Of a stretch of 64,000 nucleotides of DNA, positions 28,862-37,526 are shown piece by piece. Source of the DNA: Streptomyces sp. NBC_00273. GTDB taxonomy: Bacteria; Actinomycetota; Actinomycetes; Streptomycetales; Streptomycetaceae. The stretch is from contig NZ_CP108067.1 of the NCBI RefSeq assembly GCF_036178145.1, forward strand, positions 4,712,001 through 4,776,000, written 5' to 3'. A model generated the notes under the pieces. That model worked only from the letters and a program-made list of their open reading frames with translations. It was not told the DNA's origin and made no database searches. Made by a program: the position numbers and the translations under genes. Numbering within the stretch: the first letter of the stretch is position 1; every line of letters begins with the position of its first letter.

Positions 28862-29071
28862 TCAGCACGCCCGCGGGCGGACGAACATCCGGCGCAGGGC
28901 GGCGCGCCAGGGGTGGCGGCCCGATCTGCCGTCCAGGACGGCGCGGGCCTGTTCGTACGAGCGGAGCGAGCGCAGGACGGCGACGTCGTCGCGCCCGGGC
29001 GGCGGGGGCATCGGGGCGCCCTGCTGGGAGGCCCGGTAGGTGTCGATCATGTACTGCTCGATTGCGGTCAT
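28862..29071 (-). CDS. small hypothetical protein (69 residues)
   Basis: ATG 29071, with a GGTGAGG-like ribosome-binding site upstream on the minus strand. The product (MTAIEQYMIDTYRASQQG, then PMPPPPG, then VLRSLRSYEQARAVLDGRS and an Arg-rich end) is soluble and mostly helical. Codon bias supports coding. The basic C-terminus could contact nucleic acid, but no family is recognised. It is convergent with coaX and divergent from the regulator at 29270. Confidence 0.7.
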   Translation of the reverse strand: MTAIEQYMIDTYRASQQGAPMPPPPGRDDVAVLRSLRSYEQARAVLDGRSGRHPWRAALRRMFVRPRAC

Positions 29072-29269
29072 GAACCAAGCCTCACCCCGTCGGCGGCATC
29101 GCGCACGACAGTTGACGTTCCCCGTCAATCGACGGCTCGAAAGCGCCCCCGCGGCCATAAATGATCACTCGTCCGGCCGTCGCGCCGGGCCGTCCCCGGC
29201 CACCCGTACGGCGGGGCCGACGGGCCCGTCCCGGCGTGCCCGGCGTGCGCGGAACGACAGAATGGCCTG

Positions 29270-30397
29270 ATGAGCGTCACGATCGACATCGCAGGCCTGC
29301 CCATCGAGCGGATCACTTTCGCGCCTTCTCCGCTCGCCGAGCTCTGCATGGCCCTGCACGCGCTCTCCCAGCCCGCGCACCACCCCGGACTGACCTCCTG
29401 GACCACCGCCACCGCCGCCTCGCTCGATCCGTGCCTCGCGGACCGGCTGCTGGAGGCCGACTTCATGTGGCGGAGCTCGTTCTCCGACATCTTCATGCCC
29501 TTCGCCGGGCTGCCCGACGGAACCGGGCAGCCGGCCGCGACGCTGGCCGAGGCGCTGGACGTGCTCGACCGCCTCGACGACGAGCGGTTCGTACGGGCCG
29601 CCCTGGAGCAGTGCTGGCTGGCCCTCTACAACGAGGGCGGCCCGGCCTCCTCGCCGCTGGCGAACCCGGCGGCGCGGGCCAAGGCGCTGGAGACGGCCGC
29701 CGCCCGCGGCCCGCGCCAGCTGGACTTCTCCATACGGCTCCTCGACGACACGGCGGCCGTCCGGGTGTGGATGCGGCGCCTGCTGGAGGACTGCGACGAG
29801 GCCTTCTTCGGCGAGACGTGGAAGCGCGTCGAGCCCGGGCAGAGCGCCGACGCCCGGCACAAGACGGAGGTGCTGCGCCGCAAGGGGCTGCCGACCGTCC
29901 TGAAGGAGGTCTCGGCGGCGCTGAGCGTCGACGAGGGCGGCACCACCATCACCGCCGACAAGATGGTCCACGGATCGACGACCGCGACCGATCCCCGAAT
30001 AGGCGCCGGTCTGGTCTTCGTGCCGACCAACTTCGGCTGGCCGCACCTGCTGGTGCTGCACGCGCCGGGCTGGCGGCCGGTGGTCCACTATCCGCTCGGC
30101 TCCCCCGAACTCGCCTCCGAGCCCGGCTCGGTGGAGCTGCTCCAGCGGCGGATGGAGGCGCTGGCGCACCCGATGCGGATGATGCTGTGCCGGAGCCTGG
30201 CCCGGGCCCCGTTCACGACGAGCGAGCTGGCGACCGTGTACGGGATCACCGCGCCGGAGGTGTCGCGACACCTGGCCGTCCTGAAGAAGGCCGGTCTGAT
30301 GCACACGCGGCGCCAAGGCCGGTACGCCCAGCACCAGTTGAACCTGCCGGCGGTCGCCCGCATCGGATCGGACTTCATCGAGGGCATCCTCCGCTAG
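29270..30397 (+). CDS. DUF5937 / ArsR-type HTH transcriptional regulator
   Basis: 375 residues. The large N-terminal domain (DUF5937 type: ERITFAPSPLAELCMALHAL, WTTATAASLDP) precedes a C-terminal ArsR-like winged helix at about 285-370 (ALAHPMRMMLCRSLA, TTSELATVYGITAPEVSRHLAVLKKAGLMHTRRQGRYAQHQL). The family is common in streptomycetes, but its ligands are unknown. A CAGAAT box lies 6 nt before the ATG, an imperfect leaderless-type -10. No obvious target gene is adjacent. Confidence 0.85.
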   Translation: MSVTIDIAGLPIERITFAPSPLAELCMALHALSQPAHHPGLTSWTTATAASLDPCLADRLLEADFMWRSSFSDIFMPFAGLPDGTGQPAATLAEALDVLDRLDDERFVRAALEQCWLALYNEGGPASSPLANPAARAKALETAAARGPRQLDFSIRLLDDTAAVRVWMRRLLEDCDEAFFGETWKRVEPGQSADARHKTEVLRRKGLPTVLKEVSAALSVDEGGTTITADKMVHGSTTATDPRIGAGLVFVPTNFGWPHLLVLHAPGWRPVVHYPLGSPELASEPGSVELLQRRMEALAHPMRMMLCRSLARAPFTTSELATVYGITAPEVSRHLAVLKKAGLMHTRRQGRYAQHQLNLPAVARIGSDFIEGILR

Positions 30398-30629
30398 GAC
30401 CAACCGGCGTGCGGTTGGCTTGATTTGGGCGGCCCAGACTCACCGATATACGGAATTCATAAACCGGAATCGGCGAAAACTCTGGCCATGGTGGCCACTT
30501 GCTGTCTAACGTGCGTCCACCGATCCCCCACGTAACGCGCACCACTTCTGCTCACGCGCACCGCCTCGCCATGCCCTGCTGTGCCCTGCTCCGCCCTGCC
30601 CTGCTCGCCTTTGCCGTGGAAGGACCTTC

Positions 30630-32180
30630 ATGCCCTCACGCCGTATAGCCGCAGCAACCGCCGCCCTGGCAGCCGCAGCCCTCGTCTCGCCGCTGTTGCT
30701 GGCCGGACCGGCCGGAGCCACCGGAAGCCCGCAGAGCGACGCCGCCCGGGGTGACGCGCTCGCCAAGAAGCTGGTCAAGGAAGCGACCGGCAAGGGCGCC
30801 TACAACCACCTCAAGGTCCTGCAGTCGCTCGCCGACTACAACAACGGCAACCGCGCCGCCGGATCCAAGGGGCACGTGCAGTCGGCCAAGTACGTCGAGG
30901 CCGTGATGAAGGCGGCCGGTTACAAGGTCACCAGGAACGAATTCGACTTCGTGTACGTCGAGACCATCGAGGAGAAGCTGACGGTGGGCGGCGCGAACCA
31001 GCGCGACGTGCCGATCCACCTGATGTCGTACACGGCCAACAGCCCGGAGGGCGGTGTGACCGCCGGCGTCGCGGTCGCCCCGGTCGACGCGGACGGGACG
31101 AACGGCTGCGAGCCCGGCGACTTCGCCTCCGGCACCTTCACCGGCAAGATCGCCCTGGTCAAGCGCGGCGGTTGCACCTTCGCGGCCAAGCAGGCCAACG
31201 CGGCGGCGGCCGGCGCGGTCGGCGCGATCATCTACAACAACACCGCGGGCGCCCTCAACGGAACCCTCGGCGACCCGAACGCGGGCAAGATCCCGACGGG
31301 CGGCGTCACCCAGGCGGACGGCGAGCAGCTCGCCGCCGAGGCCGCGGCCGGCCCGGTCGAGGTCACCCTCGACATCCGGCAGCTGCGCGAGAACCGCAAG
31401 ACGTACAACGTCATCGCCGAGACCAAGGGCGGCGACGAGAACAACACCGTCTTCCTCGGCTCGCACCTCGACTCGGTCGCGGCCGGCCCGGGCATCAACG
31501 ACAACGGCTCCGGTTCGGCCGGCATCCTCCAGGTCGCGCAGCGCCTCGCGAGCAGCCAGACGAAGATCAAGAACAAGGTCAAGTTCGCCTGGTGGTCGGC
31601 GGAGGAGTTCGGCCTGCTCGGCTCCGAGGCGTACGTCGCCGGGCTGACGGACGCGCAGAAGAAGCAGATCAAGCTCTACCTGAACTTCGACATGATCGCC
31701 TCGCCGAACGCCGCGTACTTCGTCTACGACGGCGACGACTCGGACGCGACCGGCGCGGGCCCCGGCCCGGAGGGCTCCGCCCAGCTGGAGAAGGGGATCA
31801 ACGACTTCCTCGACTCGAAGAAGATCCCGCACGAGGGCACGGACTTCTCGGGCCGCTCGGACTACGGCCCCTTCATCGAGGTGGGCATCCCGTCCGGCGG
31901 TACCTTCACCGGCGCCGAGGGCATCAAGACCCCGGAGCAGGCCGCGAAGTTCGGTGGCCAGGCGGGCGTCGCCTACGACGTGAACTACCACGGCAAGGGT
32001 GACGACATCACCAACATCGACCAGAAGGCGCTCGACATCAACGTCGACGTCATCGCGGACGCGGTCGGCCACTACGCCTTCGACCTGGCCCCGCTGTCGA
32101 AGCCGGTCGTCTCGCAGCCGACGGGCGGCACGGGCAGCGGCGGCGGCCTGCACCAGGGCCACGACGAGCTGACGCAGTAA
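30630..32180 (+). CDS. secreted M28 zinc aminopeptidase with PA domain
   Basis: 516 residues with a twin-Arg-free Sec signal peptide (residues 1-30, cleavage near AGA-TG). A PA (protease-associated) insertion lies at about 140-245 (KIALVKRGGCTFAAKQANA). The M28 catalytic domain carries the co-catalytic zinc ligands and base: His279 in GSHLDSV, Asp291 in INDNGSG, Glu325-Glu326 in WSAEEFG, Asp in NFDMIASPN, and His in VNYHGKGDD. This matches Streptomyces griseus-type aminopeptidase S, which releases hydrophobic N-terminal residues from peptides. GGAAGGA precedes the ATG. A 15-bp stem terminator follows. Confidence 0.94.
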   Translation: MPSRRIAAATAALAAAALVSPLLLAGPAGATGSPQSDAARGDALAKKLVKEATGKGAYNHLKVLQSLADYNNGNRAAGSKGHVQSAKYVEAVMKAAGYKVTRNEFDFVYVETIEEKLTVGGANQRDVPIHLMSYTANSPEGGVTAGVAVAPVDADGTNGCEPGDFASGTFTGKIALVKRGGCTFAAKQANAAAAGAVGAIIYNNTAGALNGTLGDPNAGKIPTGGVTQADGEQLAAEAAAGPVEVTLDIRQLRENRKTYNVIAETKGGDENNTVFLGSHLDSVAAGPGINDNGSGSAGILQVAQRLASSQTKIKNKVKFAWWSAEEFGLLGSEAYVAGLTDAQKKQIKLYLNFDMIASPNAAYFVYDGDDSDATGAGPGPEGSAQLEKGINDFLDSKKIPHEGTDFSGRSDYGPFIEVGIPSGGTFTGAEGIKTPEQAAKFGGQAGVAYDVNYHGKGDDITNIDQKALDINVDVIADAVGHYAFDLAPLSKPVVSQPTGGTGSGGGLHQGHDELTQ

Positions 32181-32203
32181 GCACGCAGGCAGGCCGGTCG
32201 ACA

Positions 32204-32239
32204 GGAGGGCCGGGATCCCGCAGCGGATCCCGGCCCTCC
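32204..32239. terminator. intrinsic-type hairpin between convergent genes
   Basis: A perfect 15-bp stem (GGAGGGCCGGGATCC and its complement) with loop CGCAGC, between the aminopeptidase and the convergent methyltransferase gene. There is no T-tract on either side, as is common in Streptomyces. Confidence 0.75.
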
Positions 32240-32328
32240 GCGCGTCGGCAACGGGCGCCGGGTGCTCACCGCCCCCGACCACACCACCCGGCCCGCGCCG
32301 GGCCGCCCCGCGCCGCGTGTCTCGTCGA

Positions 32329-33321
32329 TCAGGCCCGGCCCGCGGTGCCCGGCCACGCCGGGACCGGGATGCCGGCCGGCTGGACCAGCCAGCCGAAGGC
32401 GCCCAGCCCGGCGCGGTCCGTGAGCTCCGCCGCCTCGCCGGCCGAGGACAGGGCCCGTACGTAGGCCAGCGGGTCCGTGGAGGCCAGGGCCAGCGGGGGC
32501 CGGGCGCCCGAGACGCCGAGCGCGGCCAGGGCCTCGCGCTGGGTCAGCAGAACGGCCCCCGGCCCCGCGCAGGAGTCCAGGGCCACGTGGGCGGTGACGT
32601 CGCAGGAGCCGTCCGGCACCGGCGGAACCTCCCGGCCGCCGCGAAAGCCCGTCAGGGTTCCGTAGGGGGGTCGCGCGCCCCGGGTGTGGGCGTAGTCCAC
32701 GGCGACCGCCAGACCCCGCTCCAGGGTGCCGGCGGCGGCCGCCCAGGCCTCGTCGCGGGCCCGGCCGATCTCGGCGCGGCCGCCGCCGGGCCACCACCGC
32801 TCCAGCCAGGCCCGGTCCGCGCCGTCCAGCGGGCCGCCCGCGCTCTCCGTACCGTCCGGGGCGACCAGCACGTAGCGCCCGTCCTCGGCGACGTCCAGCG
32901 GCACGTTGTCCAGCCATTCGTTGGCGAAGAGCAGCCCCGTCGTCCCTTCGGGCGGGGCCGCGACCCAACGGATCCGCGGGTCGAGCCCGGCGGGCCGCTC
33001 CGCCCGTTCCACGGCGTACGGGCGCACCCGCGCGGCCGTCTGCGGCTCCAACGCGGCGAGCACCCCGGCCAGCAGCTCCCCCCGCCCGGCCCCGACGTCG
33101 ACCAGGTCCAGCCCGGCCGGGTGCCCGAGCTCGGCGTCCACCCGGCGCAGCAGCCGGGCCACGGCCGCGGCGTACAGCGGCGAGGCGTGCACGGAGGTAC
33201 GGAAGTGCCCGGCGGGTCCGGGCCCGCCGGGCCGCACGTAGAAGCCGTCGGGCCCGTACAGCGCGGCCTCCATCGCACTGCGCCACCGGACCGGAGTCAC
33301 ACCTTCACCCTGAGAGCTCAC
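32329..33321 (-). CDS. MidA/NDUFAF7-like SAM-dependent methyltransferase
   Basis: 330 residues from GTG 33321. The DUF185 methyltransferase family is indicated by GFYVRPG near the N-terminus, the SAM-binding [14 protein letters not shown] at 71-84, and [13 protein letters not shown] (the family's EhhDN-type motif). In mitochondria the relative NDUFAF7/MidA methylates an arginine of complex I subunit NDUFS2. It is shorter than eukaryotic MidA and Ala-rich at the C-terminus. A TAGCCT box lies 7 nt before the GTG. An orphan nuoD paralogue lies about 4 kb away. Confidence 0.85.
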   Translation of the reverse strand: MSSQGEGVTPVRWRSAMEAALYGPDGFYVRPGGPGPAGHFRTSVHASPLYAAAVARLLRRVDAELGHPAGLDLVDVGAGRGELLAGVLAALEPQTAARVRPYAVERAERPAGLDPRIRWVAAPPEGTTGLLFANEWLDNVPLDVAEDGRYVLVAPDGTESAGGPLDGADRAWLERWWPGGGRAEIGRARDEAWAAAAGTLERGLAVAVDYAHTRGARPPYGTLTGFRGGREVPPVPDGSCDVTAHVALDSCAGPGAVLLTQREALAALGVSGARPPLALASTDPLAYVRALSSAGEAAELTDRAGLGAFGWLVQPAGIPVPAWPGTAGRA

Positions 33322-33328
33322 CGGACGA

Positions 33329-33334
33329 AGGCTA
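33329..33334 (-). promoter_or_regulatory. -10 hexamer of the MidA-like gene, leaderless type
   Basis: TAGCCT on the minus strand, 7 nt before GTG 33321. Confidence 0.5.
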
Positions 33335-33414
33335 TGCTTCCGTCCACCTTGGGGAGTACGCCCCCGGCGTCAGGTTCGCACCTCTGGTTGACTCCAGCAC
33401 CTATCTGCGTTCCC

Positions 33415-33420
33415 TACTCT
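33415..33420 (+). promoter_or_regulatory. -10 hexamer of the sensor kinase gene, leaderless type
   Basis: TACTCT followed by 7 nt and GTG 33428. A TTGACT at 33388-33393 could be a -35, but the spacer would be 21 bp. Confidence 0.5.
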
Positions 33421-33427
33421 GGGTTAC

Positions 33428-34630
33428 GTGCAGCGCCTCTACGACTTCCTCCGCAGACACCCGACGGGCGTCGACAGCTTCTGGGCTGTCTTCCTCTTCG
33501 GGATCGGGATGCTGCAAGTCGCCGACGACAGTTTCACCAGCACCACCGCACGGCTGCTCGCCGTCCCCGCGGTGGTCGCGATGAGCCTCGTGGTGGCCCT
33601 GCGCCGCAAGTGGACGCAAGGCATGTTCTGGCTGGCCGTCGGCACCGGCGTCTACAAGCTGATCACCCATACCGAGGTGAACAACGCCGACCTCGCGATG
33701 CTGATCATCCTGTACACGGTCGCCGCATCCGCCGAGGTCTCGCGCCGGATGTCCCGTACCGCGCTCGCCATCGGCTTCCTCGCCTCCCCCCTGTACGCCC
33801 TGCGCTTCCAGGTGGACAGGGGCGGCTTCCGCGACAACGTCCTCTTCACGCTGTTCGCCATGGTCCCCTTCGCCCTCGCCTGGGTGCTGGGCGACTCCCT
33901 GCGCACCCGCCGGGCCTACTACGCCCAGCTCGTCGAGCGGAACCAGCGCCTGGAGAACCAGCGCGAGGCCCAGGCCAAGGTGGCCGTGGCCGCCGAGCGC
34001 GCCCGGATCGCCCGCGAACTGCACGACGTCGTCGCGCACAACGTCTCGGTGATGGTGGTCCAGGCGGACGGGGCGGCGTACGTCATGGACGCGGCCCCCG
34101 AACAGGCCAAGGAGGCCCTCCAGACCATCTCCGGCACCGGGCGCCAGGCGCTGGCCGAGATGCGGCGACTGCTGGGCGTGCTGCGCACCGGCGAGCCGCA
34201 GGAGTCCGAGGACTACGTGCCCCAGCCGGACGTCGAGCAGATCGAGGTCCTGGTCGAGCAGGTGCGGACGGCCGGGCTCGCGGTGGACTTCGAGGTCGAG
34301 GGCGCGCCTCGGCGGCTGCCCAGCGGGGTCGAGCTGACGGCGTACCGGATCGTGCAGGAGGCGCTGACCAACACCCGCAAGCACGGCGGCCCCGACGCGA
34401 AGGCCAGCGTCCGGCTGGTCTACTTCGACGACGGGCTCGGCCTGCTGGTCGAGGACGACGGCCGGGGCGCGGCCCACGAGCTGTACGAGGACGGCGGCGC
34501 CGACGGCGCCGGGCACGGGCTGATCGGCATGCGCGAGCGGATCGGTATGGTCGGCGGAACCCTGGACGCGGGGCCGCGGCCCGGTGGCGGCTTCCGGATC
34601 AGCGCACTGCTGCCCCTGAAGAAGAAATGA
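33428..34630 (+). CDS. NarL-type sensor histidine kinase
   Basis: 400 residues. Four to five transmembrane helices occupy residues 15-155 with almost no extracytoplasmic loop, suggesting intramembrane sensing. HisKA_3 has the phospho-acceptor His199 in RIARELHDVVAHNVSVM, followed by HATPase_c (ELTAYRIVQEALTNTRKHGG, VEDDGRG, GHGLIGMRERI). Its response-regulator partner is 17 bp downstream. The signal and targets are unknown. GTG start, with no ribosome-binding site. Confidence 0.93.
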   Translation: MQRLYDFLRRHPTGVDSFWAVFLFGIGMLQVADDSFTSTTARLLAVPAVVAMSLVVALRRKWTQGMFWLAVGTGVYKLITHTEVNNADLAMLIILYTVAASAEVSRRMSRTALAIGFLASPLYALRFQVDRGGFRDNVLFTLFAMVPFALAWVLGDSLRTRRAYYAQLVERNQRLENQREAQAKVAVAAERARIARELHDVVAHNVSVMVVQADGAAYVMDAAPEQAKEALQTISGTGRQALAEMRRLLGVLRTGEPQESEDYVPQPDVEQIEVLVEQVRTAGLAVDFEVEGAPRRLPSGVELTAYRIVQEALTNTRKHGGPDAKASVRLVYFDDGLGLLVEDDGRGAAHELYEDGGADGAGHGLIGMRERIGMVGGTLDAGPRPGGGFRISALLPLKKK

Positions 34631-34647
34631 CGAGGACGAGGTAACTG

Positions 34648-35325
34648 ATGTCCATCCGCGTGATGCTGGTCGACGACCAGGTGCTGCTGCGCACCGGTTT
34701 CCGTATGGTGCTCGCCGCCCAGCCGGACATGGAGGTCGTCGCCGAGGCGGGCGACGGCCTGGAGGCGCTGGAGGTGCTGCGGGCCACGAAGGTGGACGTG
34801 GTGCTGATGGACGTCCGCATGCCCCGGCTGGACGGGGTGGAGGCGACGCGGCGGATCTGCGAGCCGGAGGAGCACCCGAAGGTGATCATCCTGACCACCT
34901 TCGACCTGGACGAGTACGCCTTCTCGGGCCTGAAGGCGGGCGCGAGCGGATTCATGCTGAAGGACGTCCCGCCGGGCGAGCTGCTCGCGGCCATCCGCTC
35001 GGTGCACAGCGGGGACGCGGTGGTGGCCCCGTCGACGACGCGGCGCCTGCTGGACCGCTTCGCGCCGATGCTGCCGACGACGACGCAGGAGCCGCAGAAC
35101 AAGGAGATCGAGCGGCTGACGGAGCGCGAGCGCGAGGTGATGCTGCTGGTGGCGCAGGGCCTGTCGAACGGCGAGATCGCGGCCCGGCTGGTCCTCTCCG
35201 AGGCGACGGTGAAGACCCACGTGGGCCGCATCCTGACCAAGCTCGGGCTGCGCGACCGGGTCCAGGTGGTGGTCCTGGCGTACGAAACGGGCCTGGTCCG
35301 CGCGGGCGGCGGCGGAGCCGGCTAA
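34648..35325 (+). CDS. LuxR/NarL-family response regulator
   Basis: 225 residues. The receiver domain has DD at 9-10, phospho-acceptor Asp55 in VVLMDVRMPRLDG and Lys in FMLKDVPPGE. The C-terminal LuxR helix-turn-helix (LTEREREVMLLVAQGLSNGEIA, VKTHVGRILTKLGLRDRVQ) lies at about 150-210. ATG 34648 has a GACGAGG sequence upstream. It forms a two-component pair with the preceding kinase. Confidence 0.95.
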   Translation: MSIRVMLVDDQVLLRTGFRMVLAAQPDMEVVAEAGDGLEALEVLRATKVDVVLMDVRMPRLDGVEATRRICEPEEHPKVIILTTFDLDEYAFSGLKAGASGFMLKDVPPGELLAAIRSVHSGDAVVAPSTTRRLLDRFAPMLPTTTQEPQNKEIERLTEREREVMLLVAQGLSNGEIAARLVLSEATVKTHVGRILTKLGLRDRVQVVVLAYETGLVRAGGGGAG

Positions 35326-35403
35326 ACGGCCCGGGAACCGCCCGGAGCCCGTACGCCGAGAGCCCGGTCCGGCCCCCGGCCGACCCCCTCGGCGGTTCGG
35401 GCC
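35326..35403. terminator. possible long-loop terminator after the response regulator
   Basis: GGCCCGGGAACCGCC at 35329-35343 can pair with GGCGGTTCGGGCC at 35391-35403. The loop is long and itself GC-rich, so this is tentative. Confidence 0.3.
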
Positions 35404-35600
35404 CTACCCGAAGGGCGGGGTCGGGGGTACCCGCCCGTAGAGCTCTTCAAGGCCGAGCAGCAGTACGGGTTCCCTCTCCTGCGAGACCTCGGCGCGCAGG
35501 GCGTCGCTGAACCCGGCCGCGCTGAAGCGACTCCGGCACCGCGACGAAGGTGGTACCGCCCGCCGCGAACGACGCGGCAAAGTGGCCAGCGGGCTTCCAG
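35404..35600 (-). pseudogene. C-terminal gene remnant, possibly of an AAA/DUF234-type ATPase
   Basis: On the minus strand the last 40 codons (FSAAGFSDALRAEVSQE, then PVLLLGLEELYG, ending at 35404) have strong third-position GC and resemble the FxxxGFxxxLxxxA...LVDLxxLY ending of archaeal-type ATPases and related nucleases. Just upstream the same bias continues in another frame (HFAASFAAGGTTFVAVPES). There is no start codon with a ribosome-binding site, and the PH-domain gene begins its 3' end at 35604. I read it as the frame-shifted tail of a lost gene. Confidence 0.35.
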
Positions 35601-35603
35601 GGG

Positions 35604-37007
35604 CTACGTCATCCAGCGGTCCGGACGGGCCGCGGCCCGGGAGGTGCGGGAGCGGGCGGCCTGGGCGTGCAGCAGGGTCGCGGCCTCCGGCTCCGGGCGG
35701 AGCCGGGCCGTGACCGTGCAGTTCGCGCCGGTGTCCACGTGGACGTCGGCGACGCCGCGGGCGCGGGACCACGGGCCTTGCGTGAGGCGGACGCTCTGCA
35801 CCTTGGCGTGCGGGACGATGTCCGTACGCCGGCACAGGCGGCCGTGCCGGGCGGCGAACACCTCCGGGGAGAGCGCCAGGGCGTAGCCCTTCCACCACAC
35901 CGGGACCACCCAGCGGGACCCGGTCCGCGGGGAGCCGGAGAAGGACAGGGCCGCCAGGTCCACCCCGGGCAGCACCCGGGCGACGACGGCGGTGGCTGCG
36001 TCCCGCGAGGCCACCGGGACCAGGACGGTGTTGTTCGAGCCGGCGACCTTCAGCTCGACGCGGACCAGGCCGCGTCGCCGCCACAGCAGCGGCTCCACGA
36101 TCCGTACGTTCTGCACGCGCCCCGGCGGCACGGTCTCGTGGGCCCGGTCCAGCAGGCCGTGGTCCAACCGCAGCCCGTCCGGGGACTCGGCGACCCGCCA
36201 GTCGTACTCGGTGAGGAAACGGCCCGCGGTGCCCGCCCAGACCGCGCCGAGCATCGGGAGCACGGAGACGAGGGCCGCCCACGGGCTGGAGCTGAGCCAC
36301 CACACGACGACCGGCACGGTGAGCCCGGGGACCAACAGGACCCAGACGCCCAGGTTGAGCAGGAGCGACACGACGAGCTCGCGCGGTGTCACCCGCAGCA
36401 GTTCGCGCTCGGGGGCCTCACCCAGGCTCACGGCCTCCTCGGGGGCGAAGCCGGCCGCGCGGGCGAGGAGCTCGGCGCGCAGGGCGACGGCCTCCTTCTC
36501 GCCGAGGAAGGACAGCTGGTCCTTCTCCTCGGTGCCGATGACGTCGAGCCGGAGGCTGGCGACGCCGGTCAGCCTCGCCAGGAGGGGGCGGGTGACGTCC
36601 ACGGCCTGGAGCCGGTCGAGGCGGATGTGCGCGGTGCGGCGGAAGAAGAGCCCGCTGCGGATGCGCAGTTCGGTGTCGGTGATGGCGTAGTGGGTGAACC
36701 ACCAGCTCAGGAATCCGTAGGCGCCGAAGACCACGATCAGGCCCGCCACCGCCGCCACCCGCAGGAGGGCGGACAGGTCGGCCACCCATCTCTCGGCCTG
36801 GTCGCCCTGCTGGGCGATCACGCCGACGGTGGCGGCGATCGGCACCCAGGCGCGGCGCAGCGGGGTGAAGGGGTGCAGCCGGCGCTCCACGGCCGGGCCG
36901 CTCGCGGGGGCGGCGGTGGGGTCGGGGATGGGACCGGCCGTGGGGTCGGCGGCCGTGGGACGGCCCGTGGCGGGTTCGCCGGCGCCGGCGGCCGGGGCGG
37001 GGCTCAC
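35604..37007 (-). CDS. PH-domain membrane protein, YdbT-like
   Basis: 467 residues. A Pro/Ala-rich N-terminus precedes hydrophobic helices and two or three bacterial PH (bPH2, DUF304) units. Representative segments are FTHYAITDTELRIRSGLFFRRTAHIRLDRLQAVDV, YDWRVAESPDGLRLDHGLLDRAHETVPPGRVQNVRI and a third near LCRRTDIVPHAKVQSVRL. Such YdbT-like proteins are encoded next to YdbS-like partners, as here (4-bp ATGA overlap with the upstream gene). In Bacillus, YdbST protect against certain antimicrobials; the molecular role is unknown. Confidence 0.9.
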   Translation of the reverse strand: MSPAPAAGAGEPATGRPTAADPTAGPIPDPTAAPASGPAVERRLHPFTPLRRAWVPIAATVGVIAQQGDQAERWVADLSALLRVAAVAGLIVVFGAYGFLSWWFTHYAITDTELRIRSGLFFRRTAHIRLDRLQAVDVTRPLLARLTGVASLRLDVIGTEEKDQLSFLGEKEAVALRAELLARAAGFAPEEAVSLGEAPERELLRVTPRELVVSLLLNLGVWVLLVPGLTVPVVVWWLSSSPWAALVSVLPMLGAVWAGTAGRFLTEYDWRVAESPDGLRLDHGLLDRAHETVPPGRVQNVRIVEPLLWRRRGLVRVELKVAGSNNTVLVPVASRDAATAVVARVLPGVDLAALSFSGSPRTGSRWVVPVWWKGYALALSPEVFAARHGRLCRRTDIVPHAKVQSVRLTQGPWSRARGVADVHVDTGANCTVTARLRPEPEAATLLHAQAARSRTSRAAARPDRWMT

Positions 37008-37495
37008 AGGCCCGCCGACCTTGCCTCGCCGAGGGCGGTGAGCCGGTCGCGCAGCCGCTCCGCCTCGGCCGGCACCAGCCCGGGGATCTTGGCGTCAGTG
37101 GCGGCCGCGGCCGTGTGCAGCTGCACGGAGGCCAGGCCGAAGCGGCGCTCCAGCGGGCCGGAGGTGACCTCGACCAGTTGCATCCGCCCGTACGGCACCA
37201 CGGTCTCCTCCCGCCACAGCACGCCCCGGCTGATCAGCAGGTCGTCCGCGCGCTCGGCGTACCGCCAGGACCGCCAGTTCCGGCCGAGGAGCACCCACCC
37301 CCAGGCCAGGACCGCGAGCCAGAACGCCCCGAGGGCCGCCCACGCCGGCCCGAGCGTCAGCCCCAGTACGACGGCGGTCACGACGGCGAGCAGCACCGTC
37401 CACGTCAGCAACAGCGTCCGCCGCAAAGTGAGCAGCCCGCCCGGCAGCCCGACCCATGCGGGTCCGCCCGTCTCACCCATCGTCCCCGTTTCCAT
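37004..37495 (-). CDS. PH-domain membrane protein, YdbS-like
   Basis: 163 residues. Two transmembrane helices (about 27-49 and 51-72) are followed by one bPH2 domain (ADDLLISRGVLWREETVVPYGRMQLVEVTSGPLERRFGLASVQL). It overlaps the YdbT-like gene by 4 bp. A TAGGGT box lies 6 nt before the ATG, and the promoter is back-to-back with that of nuoD2. Confidence 0.9.
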   Translation of the reverse strand: METGTMGETGGPAWVGLPGGLLTLRRTLLLTWTVLLAVVTAVVLGLTLGPAWAALGAFWLAVLAWGWVLLGRNWRSWRYAERADDLLISRGVLWREETVVPYGRMQLVEVTSGPLERRFGLASVQLHTAAAATDAKIPGLVPAEAERLRDRLTALGEARSAGL

Positions 37496-37501
37496 GCGTC
37501 C

Positions 37502-37507
37502 ACCCTA
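37502..37507 (-). promoter_or_regulatory. -10 hexamer of the YdbS-YdbT operon, leaderless type
   Basis: TAGGGT on the minus strand, 6 nt before ATG 37495. Confidence 0.5.
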
Positions 37508-37514
37508 GGGCTGA

Positions 37515-37520
37515 GACAAT
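37515..37520 (+). promoter_or_regulatory. possible -10 hexamer of nuoD2
   Basis: GACAAT followed by 6 nt and ATG 37527. It deviates from TANNNT at the first position. Only 7 bp separate it from the divergent TAGGGT box. Confidence 0.35.
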
Positions 37521-37526
37521 GCCCGC

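Noticed and set aside
30410..30520. AT-richer patch with GGAATTC/GGAATCG and TGGCCA repeats upstream of the M28 gene, possibly an attachment site or operator
   Set aside because: Repeats are very short and no tRNA, integrase or matching copy elsewhere in the window supports an att site; most likely just the promoter region.
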